Shown piece by piece: positions 1-12,106 of a DNA stretch of 64,000 nucleotides. The stretch covers positions 113,632,240 through 113,696,239 of the forward strand of contig NC_051064.1 in NCBI RefSeq assembly GCF_004664715.2, read 5' to 3'. The notes beneath the pieces are model-generated. The model did no database searches, was not told the origin of the DNA, and saw nothing but the letters and a program-made list of their open reading frames with translations. Position numbers and translations under genes: made by a program. Origin of the DNA: Peromyscus leucopus (lineage: Eukaryota; Chordata; Mammalia; Rodentia; Cricetidae). Position 1 is the first letter of the stretch, and each line of letters starts with the position of its first letter.

Positions 1-265
1 GTAACTGACTTCTGCCTGCTCCTGGACTTTTCCTTCTGTTGGGTTGCCTTGTCTAACTTCAATCTGAAAATTTTTGCTTCATTTTATTGCATTGCATTTT
101 AATTTGTCATGTTTGGTTGTTATCTCTTAGAATCCTGTTCTTCTCTAATAAGAGACAGAAAGGGAGTGGACCTAGAGGAGGTGGGAGGAACTGAAGGAGT
201 AGAGGGAGAGGAAGCTATAATCAGCATATAGTGTATGAGAAAAGAATCTATTTTCAATAAAAAAA
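1..265 (+). mobile_element. L1 3' end fragment
   Basis: The stretch resembles the 3' UTR of an older rodent L1: a block like 'cttagaatcctgttcttc', a purine-rich GGGAG/GAGGTGGGAGG region, and the terminal 'tatgagaaaagaatct' motif followed by 'aataaaa'. It begins outside the window. Recognition is by memory of rodent L1 tails, so the subfamily is not assigned. Confidence 0.6.
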
Positions 266-559
266 GAACTTGACACAAGGCAGATATTAGTGTTAAGTTA
301 TAGGCTTTCTAAATTTGTTTTAATACATCTCTTTGAGTGACCGGATTTTAGTGATTTGTCTCTAGACCAACCTTTGGACCAGAAACAGACCAGTGAAAAT
401 AAAACATATTATTACCTGAAAAAAAAAAAAACACCTGAAAATGAAAAAAATCACAGTAAGTCAAGTAAACAGCTTCATGAAAAGCCTCACCAAGAGTGGA
501 TCAAGGAGAAAGCAGAACATCTGAGCTTCAAGGCAATGTTGGACATTCTAATAAGGACA

Positions 560-1360
560 AAGACAAATTAACAAGAAAGTATATGCAGTGTTTTTAAGAT
601 GTAATGGGCAATATGAAAATACAAAATCTAAGAATTATAGGAATAGAGAGAGAAGAATTTCATTTTAAGAGTATAGAAAACGTTTTCAACAAAATCTCAA
701 GCTTAGGGAAAGATATGCCAATTCAGATGCTGAAGACATTTAGACACCAAACAAAGGCAGAGAAGAACCTCTGCTTTGCCACATTTTAATTAAAAATCTA
801 AGTATACATAGGATAGATTATATTGAAAGCAGCAAGAGAGAAACATCAGGTCACATATTATGAAGATTATGATGGTCAGAATAGCTATATTTTTCAACAG
901 AAACTTTAAAATCTAAGAAACATGAAAGTATGTATTTCAACTTCTAAAAGACAATCATTGTCAATAATACTATTATACCAAACAAAGTTATTTTTCATAA
1001 TAGAAAAGAAAACAGACTTTCTACAATAAAGAACAGGCTCTAGGGATCCATGACCACTAAGACAGTTCTACCAAAGATACTTGAAGGAATTCTGCATACT
1101 GATAGAAACATAAACACATACTAGTCAAAGGAGTAATAAGCCATATGAGAATAATAATAAGGCAAACAGGAATAGTTAAAAAAAAGAACACTACAAAATC
1201 CACAAAAGGTGATAATTAAATGATCTCAGTGCCCTAATCACAATGCATAGGAAGATCGAATTAAAAACAGGATCCATCTATTCATTGCCTCCAAGGAATA
1301 CACTTCACAGACAAGGATGGAGGATGGTGAAAGGATAGAGAAGGGCATTCCAAGAAATGG
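560..1360 (+). mobile_element. decayed L1 ORF1 to ORF2 junction
   Basis: Around 610-700 the translation contains 'NLRIIGIE' and 'ENVFNKI', the start of the conserved core of rodent L1 ORF1. About 820-860 reads 'LKAAREKHQVTY', the following ORF1 block. Near 1265-1300 a piece like the early ORF2 endonuclease ('QDPSI-CLQ') appears. Stops and frameshifts break all frames. It is a fossil, not a gene. Confidence 0.6.
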
Positions 1361-2990
1361 CTCTGTCACCCACAGAATATATAGCACATCTGCTAGGCAG
1401 CTCCACTCCACAATTGCTTCTGTCTTTTGTGGTCATCAGTGGTATTGGGCATCTGAATTTATCTTCATGCTTGTCAGCAAAATCTGCTCCTTCTGAATTG
1501 TCTCCTCAGACCTACATATCTGATCTGTTTTTATATTCATTTAATTTTTTCTATCACTTCTTTAGTTATTTCTGATATTTGTACTTCTTGCTCATCAAAA
1601 AAGGCTGTGCTTTGTTATTCTAGCACTCATTTAATCACATGTAGTCACCTTGTAATCCCCTAACACAGTATGAGTCAGATACCAAATATATCTTAAAAGT
1701 ATGTTATGATGTGTATGGTATAATGGCTGGTATGATTGATTGATTAATTAATGTTACTCAAGTACTTGAACATTGAATTATATCCGCAAAGCCTAATTGT
1801 TTTGAATAAAACATTGATGTTGTTTATACTTCATTTTATTCCCAGTACTTCCTGGTATAGTCGGGCATCCTGTATTATTGATGATGTTGATCTTAAAACT
1901 TAGAGTAGTAGCATGTAGACAGAAGTGCATATCATGAATTATGTTGGATCCAGAGGTTTAACACCTATGTTTATTAGCATATTCTCCTTGTCTTACCTAA
2001 CCTTCCCTTCAATCTTCATTAAAGTTACAGTCTATGGTGTTTTTAATCTCTGTATTCTAAATGTTCAGCACATAATTTTTAGCATATAGAATAAGTATGT
2101 TTATCTTCTGATACATGTTTCTGATCAATGACAGTACTTTGAACAAGAAAATAAATTAGTTACTAGAAAATAAATAAATTAATGACATTTGACCTTGAAA
2201 ATTATAGCAATAAATGATTATGTAGTAAATTATATGCAAATACATTTTGATTAATCTGCCTAGAATGTCATTTACTACCATATACTTGGTTGTGACTCTC
2301 ATGAGACTCATAAAAGACAGTATCTAATGGGGATGTATAGTTCCTGAGGTATTATAAAATATTTTCACATCATGCAAGGAGGCAATAAAATATTCTGGAA
2401 AGAGGCAGGGCACTGTTGATTGTATGACTTTCAGGTCAAATTTAGCTGGAATCAATATTTTTTTCTGGTGACAGAAGAGCAAGGTCTGGCCCTAAACACA
2501 TAGTCTCTCCTATCTTTTTATAATCATTTGACTATATAAAGTTGTGCTGTGGAAGAGCTTTAGTAGGTAATGCAACTTTACAATAGTTATTTGCAATTGA
2601 GTTACATTTTAATATTGTAAGTAAATGGAGAGTGGGATTAAACTAAATGAAGGACATACAGAAGTTATTCCCAAATGATTTATAAACTATCTAGATCTAT
2701 TTAGATTTGATTGTTGGGGCCTTTCATACCTCTGTGTTACTTTGTTATTTAGACATATTTAAATATTTTAAGCATCAAAGCAAAGCAGAATTCTTTGGAA
2801 ATAGAAAATTTCTTAGTATTGTCTCTGATATGTATGTGTACCTATAAAATGAGACTCTTGTTCTTAGGTATTTTTATTAAGTATTCATACTAAGTATTAT
2901 TATATCCCACAAGTACTTATAATGAATCTTAGTTTTAAAAAAGCATTTTAAATTTTAGTTTGAATTCATTGACTCTTTTGTGGTAAATTT
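1361..2990. other. AGBL4: intronic DNA without recognised features
   Basis: AT-rich sequence within inferred AGBL4 intron 1. I see no convincing exon, RNA gene or recognisable repeat; old unrecognised repeats cannot be excluded. Confidence 0.5.
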
Positions 2991-2994
2991 TTAA

Positions 2995-3235
2995 AATTAA
3001 AATTTTCAGGACAATCACATTTTCAGTTTCCCCTCTCTCCCTCCTCCCAGTCTCTCATCCCAAGCTCCCCACTTCTCTCACCATCCACTCCTCCTCCATT
3101 CTTTTCAGAAAAGGGCAGGCCTCCCATGTATATTAGCCAGCCATGGTATATCAAGTTGGAGACTAGGAGTCTGGAGTTGGAGTCTGGACTAGGCAGCACA
3201 GTAGGAGGAAAGGGTCCCAAAAGGAGGTAACAGAG
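2995..3235 (-). mobile_element. L1 3' UTR fragment
   Basis: On the + strand this reads as a C/T-rich block followed by 'aaaagggcaggcctcccatg' and 'catggtatatcaagttg', the reverse complement of a very common rodent L1 3' UTR. A second copy of the same segment lies at about 53920-54235. Confidence 0.65.
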
Positions 3236-3478
3236 TCAGAGAGAGCCCCTGCACTCACTTTTAGGAGACACACAAGGATACCAAGCTTTGGATTAGACAA
3301 ATTTATAATGACATGTATTCAACATTTCTCTAAAAATCCTCTGTTGGAAATTCTCATCTCTCTCAACACCCCTGGCTATTAATCTTTTTAATAGCTAATT
3401 CTATGTCAGTCTTGTTTATTTTTTTTTACAAGAATCAACTCTGTTTCGTTGATTTTTTTAGGTTTTTTTTTTTTTTTT

Positions 3479-3822
3479 TGTAGCTGGAGAGTTTCTCTCT
3501 GGACCCGCCAATCCCTGCAGTCCTATAGCCTACTTATAAAATAATCACTCAGACGCTTATATTACTTATAAACTGTATGACCATGGCAGGCTTCTTTCTA
3601 ACTGTTCTTATATCTTAATTCAACCCATTTCTATTAATCTATAAGTTGCTATGTGGCTTGTGGCTTACCAGTACCTTACATCTCACTTCTCATGACTGTG
3701 CCTGGCAGTGTCTCTCTGACTCAACCTTCTTGTTCCCAGAATTCTCTGCTTGTCCCACACATACTTCCTGCCTGGCTACTCGTCAGTCAGCATTTTATTT
3801 ATATGTAGCAATATTTTTTCTT
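3479..3822 (-). mobile_element. mys-like LTR, diverged, solo
   Basis: Begins 'tgtagctggagag' and carries the family's landmarks in reverse: 'ataatcactcagacgctta', 'aactgtatgaccatgg', 'aacccatttctattaatcta' and 'cattttatttatat'. The terminal 'ccacagca' has decayed, so the right end is approximate. No internal region is attached. A poly-T run lies just left of it. Confidence 0.75.
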
Positions 3823-3899
3823 TTCATTTACTTAATTTCCTTTCAGATCTATATTATATAATAATTTTTGATTGACTAGATCCATATCTCTCACTCTTT

Positions 3900-4800
3900 A
3901 AAAAAATTAAAAATGGATCAAGAACAGCTCCAGAAACTTTAAATTATTAGAAGAAAAAATTAGCACATTTCAAGATGTAGGCATAAGAAAGAATTTTCTG
4001 AAAGTACTCTAATAGCTCTGAAAATAAAATTAAAAATTGACAAATGGAATTACATTAATTTTAAAAGCTTTGGCATAGTAAAAGAAGAAATTGAATGAAA
4101 ATACTGGAATGGAATAAAATCTTATTGTCTTATAGAATGGAAGAAAGCCTTCTTTAGCTATGTTTTAAATAGTGGATTATTATTTAGAATATATATAGAA
4201 TTCAACAACCCAATACATAGAAATCAAACAATACTATCAGCAAATTGTTCAATGAAATGAATAGATATTTCTCAGAAGGTGAGTTATAAATAGCAGATAA
4301 AAACTTTGAAAATTGCTCATTATTTATAGTCATCATGAAAATATAAATTAAACCATTAACATTGAATTTTACTCCAGAGAGAATAAGCTATCTTTAAGAG
4401 AACAAAATCAATAAAAGCTGGGGAGAACCTCTTATAAACTGCTGATGGGTATGTATGCTAGTCCTGACTGATGGGAATATGTATTGAAGTTCCTCAGAAA
4501 ACTATATAGAGGTCTATAAATTGACCTAGCTTCATCACTCCTGAGCAGGCCTCAGAAATACTTGCATATCTCTGTGTCCTGCAGCATTATTTTTAATAGT
4601 CTAGTTAGATAACCAGTGTTGGTGTCAGTAAACATGCATGGGTAAAGAAAATGTGTATCTGCACAATGAAGGGAAAATGGGTAATAGTAGCAGTTGGAAA
4701 CAGGGAGAAAGTGGATTGTGGGGAGGTGCATGTAGTCAAAGTGCATGATATACTTGTATGAAAATGTCTTTATCACTATCATGTACAATGAACATTACTA
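3900..4800 (+). mobile_element. L1 ORF2 3' part and start of 3' UTR
   Basis: Recognisable ordered blocks of the L1 ORF2 C-terminal region and downstream sequence in sense: 'ttcaacaacccaatacatag', 'caaattgttcaatgaaatga', 'ctgatgggtatgtatgc', 'gtgcatgggtaaagaaaatg'-like target. Frames are broken throughout. Much older than the mys-like insertions. Confidence 0.6.
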
Positions 4801-5750
4801 GTAAAATTTCATAAAAACTATCAGAGAAAAATTTGCAGGATTTCTAAAGAAACTATATATTTTTATGGAATTTTTTATATTTTATAAATATTTAATATCA
4901 TGATGCTTTGTACCCCCTCCACTTTTGTTTTTCTAACTATTAAAATTAATTGAGTTCAACATTCTTTTTCAAAACTGAAGAATATTTGAGTAGAAAGTCA
5001 TGTTTTTTTTAGTATTCTCTTATAGACATTATCATCTTTTTTAATTGTTCTTGAAATCTAATTTTCCAAAGGATAAGCCCATAGCCTCTAATTTCATCAT
5101 TTCTTTAATGTCTCTCTTTCTCGCTTGAAACGTAGCCATGCTTGTCTCCTGCCTAATGCGGCGTTAGCCAAGCCTCTGGCTGCTTATGTGGTAGAAATCA
5201 AACCTTTTTTACTGCTTGAAGTAGAATGATTATTCACTTTCTTGTATAAGAGATTAGTTATTTCTTTAAAAGGGCAGCTTTCTTAAAAAAAAAAAAACAC
5301 AATGCAACTTGAAGAAATATGATTTTAGCATGCTATACATACATGCAGACATTAAAAGTTAGGAATAAATACCTGAAGTTTCTAACTATCCATTTAAAAT
5401 AATTTATTATTAATTTTTAACAATAACTGCTGTAATTTACCTCCATTTTAAATAAAGAAATCATAGGCAAAAAAAAATTGGTTCAGAGATTCTTTCTCTC
5501 ACCTTATGTGGTTGTTTTATTTTGAATTTTCTGTGCTGGTGCTAAATTTCCCAGTACTTCCATATGTCACTGGTATTATGCAAAAGGTAAGCTATTCATT
5601 AAAAGAGAAAATGAAATCTACTGAGTAAGAAACCAAGAGGAATTTAAAATCACGGCGTGTTAATTTAGCATGTTAAACAACAGAATGAATAGTGGTCAGT
5701 AGAGAGAATAAGTACAATTAAGGTTATACTTGAAAGCTTTTACTGATTAT
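4801..5750. other. AGBL4: intronic DNA without recognised features
   Basis: No gene or clear repeat seen. A small near-palindrome 'ctaatgcggcgttag' sits at about 5154-5168; I attach no function to it. Confidence 0.45.
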
Positions 5751-5751
5751 T

Positions 5752-5965
5752 TTTTGAGTAGGGGGTGAGGGAGACAGAGTCTCATGTAGCCCAATCTGGC
5801 CTTGGAACTAACTGTGTAGTCAAGAGTGACTTCAAACTTCAGATTGCCCTGCCTCTGTCTGGTCGTCTACAATTACAAGCATGTATCACAACATGGTATT
5901 TGAAGTGCTGGGGAATAGATCCAGGGTTTCAAGTATGGTATTTTAATTCTTGTATACTGAGCTCC
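5752..5965 (-). mobile_element. B4-type SINE
   Basis: The + strand shows a reversed SINE: 'gagacagagtctcatgtagc', 'ccaatctggccttggaact', 'tgccctgcctctgtc', then 'gctggggaatagatccaggg'. The order of B1-like and ID-like halves fits B4. Divergence is high. Confidence 0.6.
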
Positions 5966-5999
5966 ATCTGAATGCAGATTTTATAATAAGATAAAACAA

Positions 6000-6560
6000 G
6001 AGCCATTGCATCAAGGTTGGAAAGGTAAACCAACAGAAAGAAAAGAGCCCAAGACAAAGCACAAGAATCAGAGACACATTCACACACTCAGGATTCCCAC
6101 AAAAATACTGAATTGAAAACTATAATATATAAGCAGATGATCTGATGCAGATCTATGCAGGCCCTGTCCTTGCTGCTTCAGTCTCTCTGAGTTTATATAG
6201 GCTTTACTCAGTTGATTTAGAGGATCTTGTTCTCCCAGTACCCTCCATCTCGACTGGCTTTTACACTCTTTCTGCCTCCTCTACTGCAGGGTTCCCTGAG
6301 CTCTGAGGGATGGATACATACCATTTAGGGCTGAGTGTTCCAAGGTCTCTCTCTCTGTAATGTCCTGGCTGTGGGTCTCTGCATCTGTTCCCACCTGCTT
6401 CAGGAGGAAACTTCTCTGTTGATGGTTGAGTAAGGCTCTGATCTATGTATGCAACAGAATATCATTAGGAGTCATCATTTTATCACTACTTTTTTTTTTT
6501 AAAGACCACTAGTATTTGATATTAGGGCTCTGGGCTATCTATTCTCTGGTTCTTGGTCTG
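6000..6560 (-). mobile_element. L1 3' UTR fragment
   Basis: Shares a long diverged segment with 47290-47520 (both have 'agcccaa.aca', 'agaatcagaga', 'cacattca' and 'gttgatttagagg'), and ends with 'gggctatctattctctggtt', typical of the reversed Lx-type L1 3' UTR. Confidence 0.55.
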
Positions 6561-6650
6561 GGAGGAGTAGAGGGAAAGGATATATTATATCCTTTGCAAT
6601 CAGGATACATAGTATGAGAAAAGAATCTGTATTTAATAAATATGTCATAG
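6561..6650 (+). mobile_element. L1 3' terminal fragment
   Basis: Contains 'ggaggagtagaggga' and 'tatgagaaaagaatctg' followed by an A/T-rich 'tttaataaa', matching the tail at 200-265. It abuts a reversed L1 fragment. Confidence 0.45.
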
Positions 6651-6965
6651 TCATAATCATTTGTGGTTTCTGTATAATCTGATATTTTTTCTGCAGACAT
6701 TTGGTTGGAATTCCATTATCCTGAAACATTTTATCTTCTTCACCAAAGAAAATGTTGCTCACCTTTTTGGAATTTCATTAGGTTTTAACTTCAAGCCACC
6801 ATTTTTGACTTTTTAGGTTAAGATAAGTGAGAGGTGCTGGGAGGAGCAACAGGTACTGAGTATGACTTGTCCTGTTTTTTTTTTTTTTGTTCTGTTTTTT
6901 GCTTTTTGTTTTGAGACCTAACAGTTTACTTAACTGAAAGGAGATGTGTGAAATGTGGTCAGGAG

Positions 6966-6967
<2 letters not shown>

Positions 6968-7019
<52 letters not shown>

Positions 7020-7020
7020 A
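6968..7020. repeat. (CA)n microsatellite
   Basis: A perfect AC/CA run from 6968 to 7014 (about 23 units), extended to 7020 by one T interruption. Expected to be length-polymorphic. Confidence 0.97.
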
Positions 7021-7189
7021 GAAGAGCAACTGGAATGGATTTTCTTAAAGATTGTGTCATATTTGGCACAGTATTTATATTTATAATAATTATATATTTA
7101 GTGTTTCTACAAATAGACATTCTGAAGAGGGAAAGATTTTTGGCCATTTTGCTTCCTTTGATGTATTAAGTGTTAACAATAATGTATCA

Positions 7190-7310
7190 CATGTTAGTGA
7201 CACTCAAGGATCATTGAATGAATGTCATCTGTGCCATATGATGCTGTCTCTGCACTTAGAACTATTCCTGGTAGACAATAGGAACTCATTTATTGAATGA
7301 CTAACTGCAC
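7190..7310 (+). mobile_element. L2 3' end fossil
   Basis: The order 'tctgcacttagaactattcctggtagacaataggaactcatttattgaatga' (read in pieces) mirrors the conserved L2 3' end 'agcacagtgcctggcacatagtagg...caataaatatttgttgaatga'. Highly diverged. Confidence 0.45.
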
Positions 7311-7324
7311 CAAACTATTGGTTA

Positions 7325-7495
7325 GTGTGTTGAAATCAGAAATAGACTTAATTTGTCATTTTTTTATTCATTAGCTATGTAACATGAAAAAGTTACTTTA
7401 TAATTCTAATAGTTAAGTTTTATTATTTATAAAGGAAAGGATTAAGAACTATCCCACAGGAATATTGTATTAAATAATATATAGCACTTGAAAGG
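7325..7495 (+). mobile_element. MIR fossil
   Basis: Contains the MIR core order: 'tagctatgtaacatgaaaaa', 'agttactttataattct', 'gttttattatttataaagg', a short gap, then 'ttgtattaaataatatatag', matching the classic 'tgtgaccttgggcaagtcacttaacc' to 'ttaaatga' layout. Confidence 0.55.
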
Positions 7496-7555
7496 CTGAG
7501 CTGGAGGTTTGCAGTCAAGGTTGGCCTGGGATGTATAATTGGTTCAAGGTCCACT
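7480..7555 (+). mobile_element. short B1/B4-like SINE fragment
   Basis: 'cacttgaaaggctgagctgg' and 'tcaaggttggcctgggatgt' resemble the middle of a B1 or B4 SINE. Only about 75 bp remain. Confidence 0.35.
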
Positions 7556-7559
7556 TAGA

Positions 7560-8690
7560 TTGCACACTAAGTCTTAATCACTTTGTTCAAATACATGTAT
7601 ATATACATCTATGTATATGTGTATAGATGTACCTTCATAATACACATGTTTAGTCCAATGTCTCATGCATTCTAAGTTTTCAAAACTTAGTTGCTATTTT
7701 TATAGCCTTTAATAAAGTTCTACAATAGTTTGTAAACATACACTTTGCATCTTTTTGTTTAAATTGCCTGAAATAATAAAATCTTACAAATTTTCTTTAT
7801 TTTACTTAATCATTTCATCCACTTCATTCAATTGTTTATAACTCTTCTGTTTAAAATACTTTGTTAGATAATATGGATGAAATAACATTATTGTCTTTTG
7901 TGAAACTTAAATTTAGAGTAGTGTAGAATCTGTTAGTTTTTTATTTAGTTTGTTTTCTTAAAATGTGAATTTAAAGTTACCCAAGTTCTTCAACTCTGAT
8001 CAGATCAGTATATAATCCTTTGAAACTTATTTTATATGATCAAGAAAAATTTCTTCTATTATGGTAATTTTTGTTAAATTTTTGTAATACTAGTGGATTA
8101 AAACTAAGTTTTTTAAAACTACATTTCCTTCATGAGTTGAATCAATGTGTGTGTGATTGGTTATATATATGATAAATACATATATTTGCACTAGTTAAGA
8201 TCAGAGCACACAATTTATCTTTGTTAATTTGGCCCAACATCATTGATTATGATTATGAAATTGTTTGGATCTTGCGTTTGATATTTATATGCTTGTAACT
8301 AATAGCCTATCTTTGAAACATCCACAAGAATTATGATAAGGACTTATTTTTCCTCACCATTGAATAAAAATAAACCTATTCGAGTAATGATTTTTTTCAA
8401 ATAAATGTAGAAAATTTAATTTTAACATCTGTAAAGTTTGTCATTTCTTTATTTTTATTATCTTTTATACTAATTTATTACTACTGATACATTTGTAAGA
8501 GATATGTACTATTCAAAACTTTATCAGCTCTCCCATTTTACTTTTCTCTAGAAAAAGCTTGGCTTATTTTCCCTCTTTTATACCTTTGATGTTTATTACC
8601 TCTTTACAACAACTCCTTTTTACAACATGCAATCATAATATATAGAGAATATAGAACACTTTTAAATACTTAATTACTTCATATCTCTGC
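7560..8690. other. AGBL4: intronic DNA without recognised features
   Basis: Very AT-rich; no gene, RNA or recognisable repeat seen. Confidence 0.5.
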
Positions 8691-8699
8691 CTACACACT

Positions 8700-8820
8700 C
8701 TGAAGGTTGTACTAATTTTATTCATTTCTATATGGCAAGTACCCAGCAGAGTGCCTAGGACTGAGTTAGTACTCTGTGGTTGCTGAGGGAGATTAATGAG
8801 GTCTACCAGCAACCTTGAAT
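8700..8820 (+). mobile_element. possible L2 3' end fossil
   Basis: 'cagcagagtgcctaggactg' and 'agttagtactctgtggttgc' resemble the L2 'cagcacagtgcctggcacat' block. Short and diverged. Confidence 0.35.
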
Positions 8821-8824
8821 AGTT

Positions 8825-9920
8825 CAATTTGCAGAACACTGCTGGAATTCTTTGAATATTGAGTCTGGCAGAAATAGATTAGGAATACTAGCCAGATGTT
8901 GTTTTTAAGGGTTCTGTTTTTAGGCTGTAAATTAAAATTTCATTTAGAAGTACAAGTCTAATTTGGGAACCAGAATGCAGTTGTAGAGTTTGACAAGATT
9001 ACATATGTAAATTCTCCGAGGGCTGATCCATCATCATTGCCTTCCTGAAACAATTCAATCTGTGTGGAGAACAGTTTCTGAGCCTGTGTGACAGGCTGAA
9101 ACATACCAGACTCTTGCTCTTCTAGCTCTCCTCCCTACCTCATCAGCTTACCACCACATGATTCTATAGAAGCAGCTTTCTCATTTTCTTTCTGTGATGA
9201 ATGGAGGTGTCTCTATTAATAGTTACTAAAGGAAAATATATTTCTTTCCATTATGACTGGCTTATAAGTAAAAAAAAACATTTAAGTTCTTTATTGGGGA
9301 GTGAGCATTAAGGAATACTTAGTTAACTGTAATATGAAATAATTTGAAATTAAAAAGGTGTAATATAGTACTGTACAAGACCAAAGTATAAAAGTTCTTT
9401 ATTATTAAACACTGGAAAATTGGATGCTTATTTTTCTTTCAGGGAAAAATTAATTAACCATTTGTTTTGAACAGCTGTTAGATGTTGCAAAATTGAAGTC
9501 TCAAAAACATAGCTTTGATGAATTTGGGTTCATCTATGGGCATAACAACTAAAAAGTAGCCAAGCAAAAATTCAGTCTTAAATCTGTATTTCTTCAACTC
9601 CTATGGCACCTACTGTATTGTCTGTACTTGGAGTGACAGAATATTTCTTCTTACATATTTTATTATTTATTATAACATTTTACTATATGATCAGTGTTTC
9701 AAGATTGTTAATATTCTTTTAAATATTTTATTGAGTAAGGAACTGATTTATAGCTTATGTATCTTATATATTATTATTAGTTCTAGGCATAAGGTAGGAT
9801 GTACACAAAATGAGATCTGTACTGTGTATTCAGTATTGAAGCATGCTGTGATTAGCTGTAGTTAAAAAATCTAGATCCCTTGTTTGTGTTATAGATCTAT
9901 ATGACTAGAGAGAATTGGGA
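8825..9920. other. AGBL4: intronic DNA without recognised features
   Basis: No gene seen. The piece around 9010-9220 is less AT-rich than its surroundings and might be conserved noncoding DNA, but nothing in the sequence proves it. Confidence 0.45.
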
Positions 9921-9922
9921 CA

Positions 9923-10186
9923 TGTATTGGTGAAATTATTAAGGCCACTCCAACGTAGTTAAAAGGAAGATTTATTTAGTGGGTAACTTACAAATGAAGG
10001 GATAGGTAGATCGTGGGATCTGGGGAAGGTGTATCTCAGTCCAGCGGTGTTCTCTGGAGCTCTGCTCAGTCAACCTCCACCATCTAGGGTCCAGGAACAG
10101 AGAGAGCGCTGGCCCCTCTCGATCTTGGGTCTCCAGGGTCCTCCCTTGGCCCCACCTTCTAAGCGTGACAGTTGCCAAAGCCTCAA
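9923..10186 (-). mobile_element. partial LTR, RMER15-like
   Basis: Read on the minus strand, this ends with 'taaataaatcttccttttaa' and 'ggagtggccttaataatttc', terminating '..accaataca', which I recall as the 3' end of a murine LTR of the RMER15 type. The other end is lost where the sequence switches into the mys-like internal region at about 10186. The family name is low confidence; that it is an LTR is likelier. Confidence 0.5.
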
Positions 10187-11460
10187 ATTCCTAAATATAC
10201 CAAGCTGGCTTTAGAGGTGGAATTGGCTCACCTCCCCCTCTAAACCCAGACATACTACTTAAAAAAAATGGTTAAGAGATTCTTGTGTCCCATTTCAGAA
10301 GAGCCCTCTGGTGTGGGACAGAGAAAAACCAATATTTTTATTTAAAACAGGTTGATTATAAATACAATCTCTTTCTAAAAAAGGGGGGGGGATAGTTTAG
10401 ATATGATAGGATAAAAGGGTAGATTAATGAACCTACTTTTAAAGAGTAACAACTTGTTTAAAATGTTTTATATTGCTATAGATTTTAGTTTATTGATACA
10501 AGTTTAAACTTAATTTTGTTATACTGTATATATATTTCTATTCTTGTTTAAGGTATTATGTTTATGTAACTCATTTAAAATTAATTTCTTAATGGATAAT
10601 TAAGAAATAGATTAATAATTAGTCATCTATGATAATCATATTTATAGCCATGTTAGTTAAGTCTTCTAGGTGTACATAGATATATTTCAGATAGATAGGT
10701 AATCTTCAAACATTTCAAAGAACCACAGAATATGGCATTTAAAATGTTTTAAAAATTTAGACTTTTTGGACAGTGAGACATGTCTACTCCTGGCAGCACC
10801 GATTTACTTTGGAGAGGAGGATGGGCATCAAAGACACTCCATATGGAGTTTATCTTCACCTTGACAAAGATAGTCATTCAGGCAAGAAATGGCACCCAAT
10901 GGCTCAAGTTTCCACCTTAAACCTGAGAAGGAATATAATGGTACCTGTTCTTGCCTGGACTGCTTGATCGACTGGACATGCAAGACCCATGAAAGGATGA
11001 CCACTGAACTTTGCTTGACAAGATGGTTCCTGCTTCGCAGAGAAAACTGCCAGACATTCTGCAAGATTAAAAAAAAAAAAAATTGAAGAGACTCTAGCCC
11101 TGTGAGCTGAAGACAGATGCCCCAACTTTATAAAGGAACATTAGGTGACTGCTCAGGCTGTCAGCTGTCTCTGTCTACCCTGCAAGACTCCCAAAAGTTG
11201 CTTACATCCTTTTCCCATTTCTCAGGTAATATTATATCCTTCTGAGGTCTTTGATGTGGTTAAGACTAGATAGTTGTAATTTCCTCAGTTATGATAAAAG
11301 ATAAGGTAGACATAAAACCTTAAACTCACAAATATAAGATAGATAGGATATCTTCTTTAATATTGTCACTGTAATTCTTGCTCGATAATTGTTTTGTTAT
11401 ATGTAATTTTACTATGTTAAAGTTAAAACCTTCCTTTTAAAAAAAGAAGAAAAGGGGAAG

Positions 11461-11996
11461 TGCTGTGGATATTGCTCTATATAAATAAAACACTGATTGG
11501 CCAGTGACCGGGCAGGAAGTATAGGCGGGACAAGGAGAGAGGAGAATTGGGGGAACAGGAGAAGGAGGGGGAGACACTGCTAGCCACTGCCAGGACAAGC
11601 AGCATGTAAAGATGCCGGTAAGCCATGAGCCATGTGGCAAGGTATAGATTTATAGAAATGGGTTAATTTGAGATATAAGAACAGTTAACAAGAGCCGGGC
11701 GGTGGTGGCACACGCCTTTAATCCCAGCACTCGGGAGGCAGAGCCAGGTGGATCTCTGTGTGTTCAAGGCCAGCCTGGGCTACCAAGTGAGCTCCAGGAA
11801 AGGCGCAAAGCTACACAGAGAAACCCTGTCTCGAAAAACCAAAAAAAAAAAAAAAAAAAAAAAAAAGAACAGTTAACAAAAAGCCTGCCACGTCCATACA
11901 GTTTATAAGTAATATAAGCGTCTGAGTGATTATTTTATATGTGGGTTGTGGGACTGCAGGTCTTGGTGGGACCTGGAGAGAAGCCCTCCAGCAACA
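11461..11996 (+). mobile_element. 3' LTR of mys-like element, with B1 inserted
   Basis: Begins 'tgctgtggatattgctctat' and ends 'ccctccagcaaca'. 'ataaataaaacactga' near the 5' end is shared by all copies. Without the B1 and its duplicated target the LTR would be about 348 bp, close to other copies here. Confidence 0.9.
11692..11864 (+). mobile_element. B1 SINE, young, intact
   Basis: Full-length B1 from 'gccgggcggtggtgg' to a poly-A tail, with recognisable A and B box regions. A perfect 15-bp target-site duplication 'aagaacagttaacaa' flanks it (11677-11691 and 11865-11879). It lies inside the mys-like LTR, so it is younger. The 'aggaaaggcgcaaagctaca' stretch is a variant I associate with cricetid rodents. 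Confidence 0.95.
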
Positions 11997-12106
11997 GACA
12001 TGTGCACTTGACAAATTAATTTCAGAAGTGAATTGCTACTGTACACTTTGTAAATCTGTTTACAGTGTCAGCAAATAGATACATGGTTTTTAGAATGCTA
12101 GGAAGA

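Larger units (their letters stand above)
10187..11996 (+). mobile_element. mys-like element lacking its 5' LTR
   Basis: From 'aaatataccaagctggcttt' onward this matches the internal region of the elements at 36715-38746 and 40807-43735, through the polypurine tract 'aagaagaaaaggggaag' (11444-11460), followed directly by a 3' LTR at 11461-11996. The 5' LTR and primer-binding region are missing and replaced by an unrelated LTR fragment. The 38-bp internal unit occurs once here (about 10457). No gag or pol reading frame is visible. It is a non-autonomous and inactive copy. Confidence 0.85.

Noticed and set aside
5154..5168. Near-palindrome as an operator-like site
   Set aside because: A single short imperfect palindrome is expected by chance and has no supporting context.
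6948..7169. Frames with long Thr-His or Cys-Val runs
   Set aside because: They are translations of the (CA)n microsatellite.
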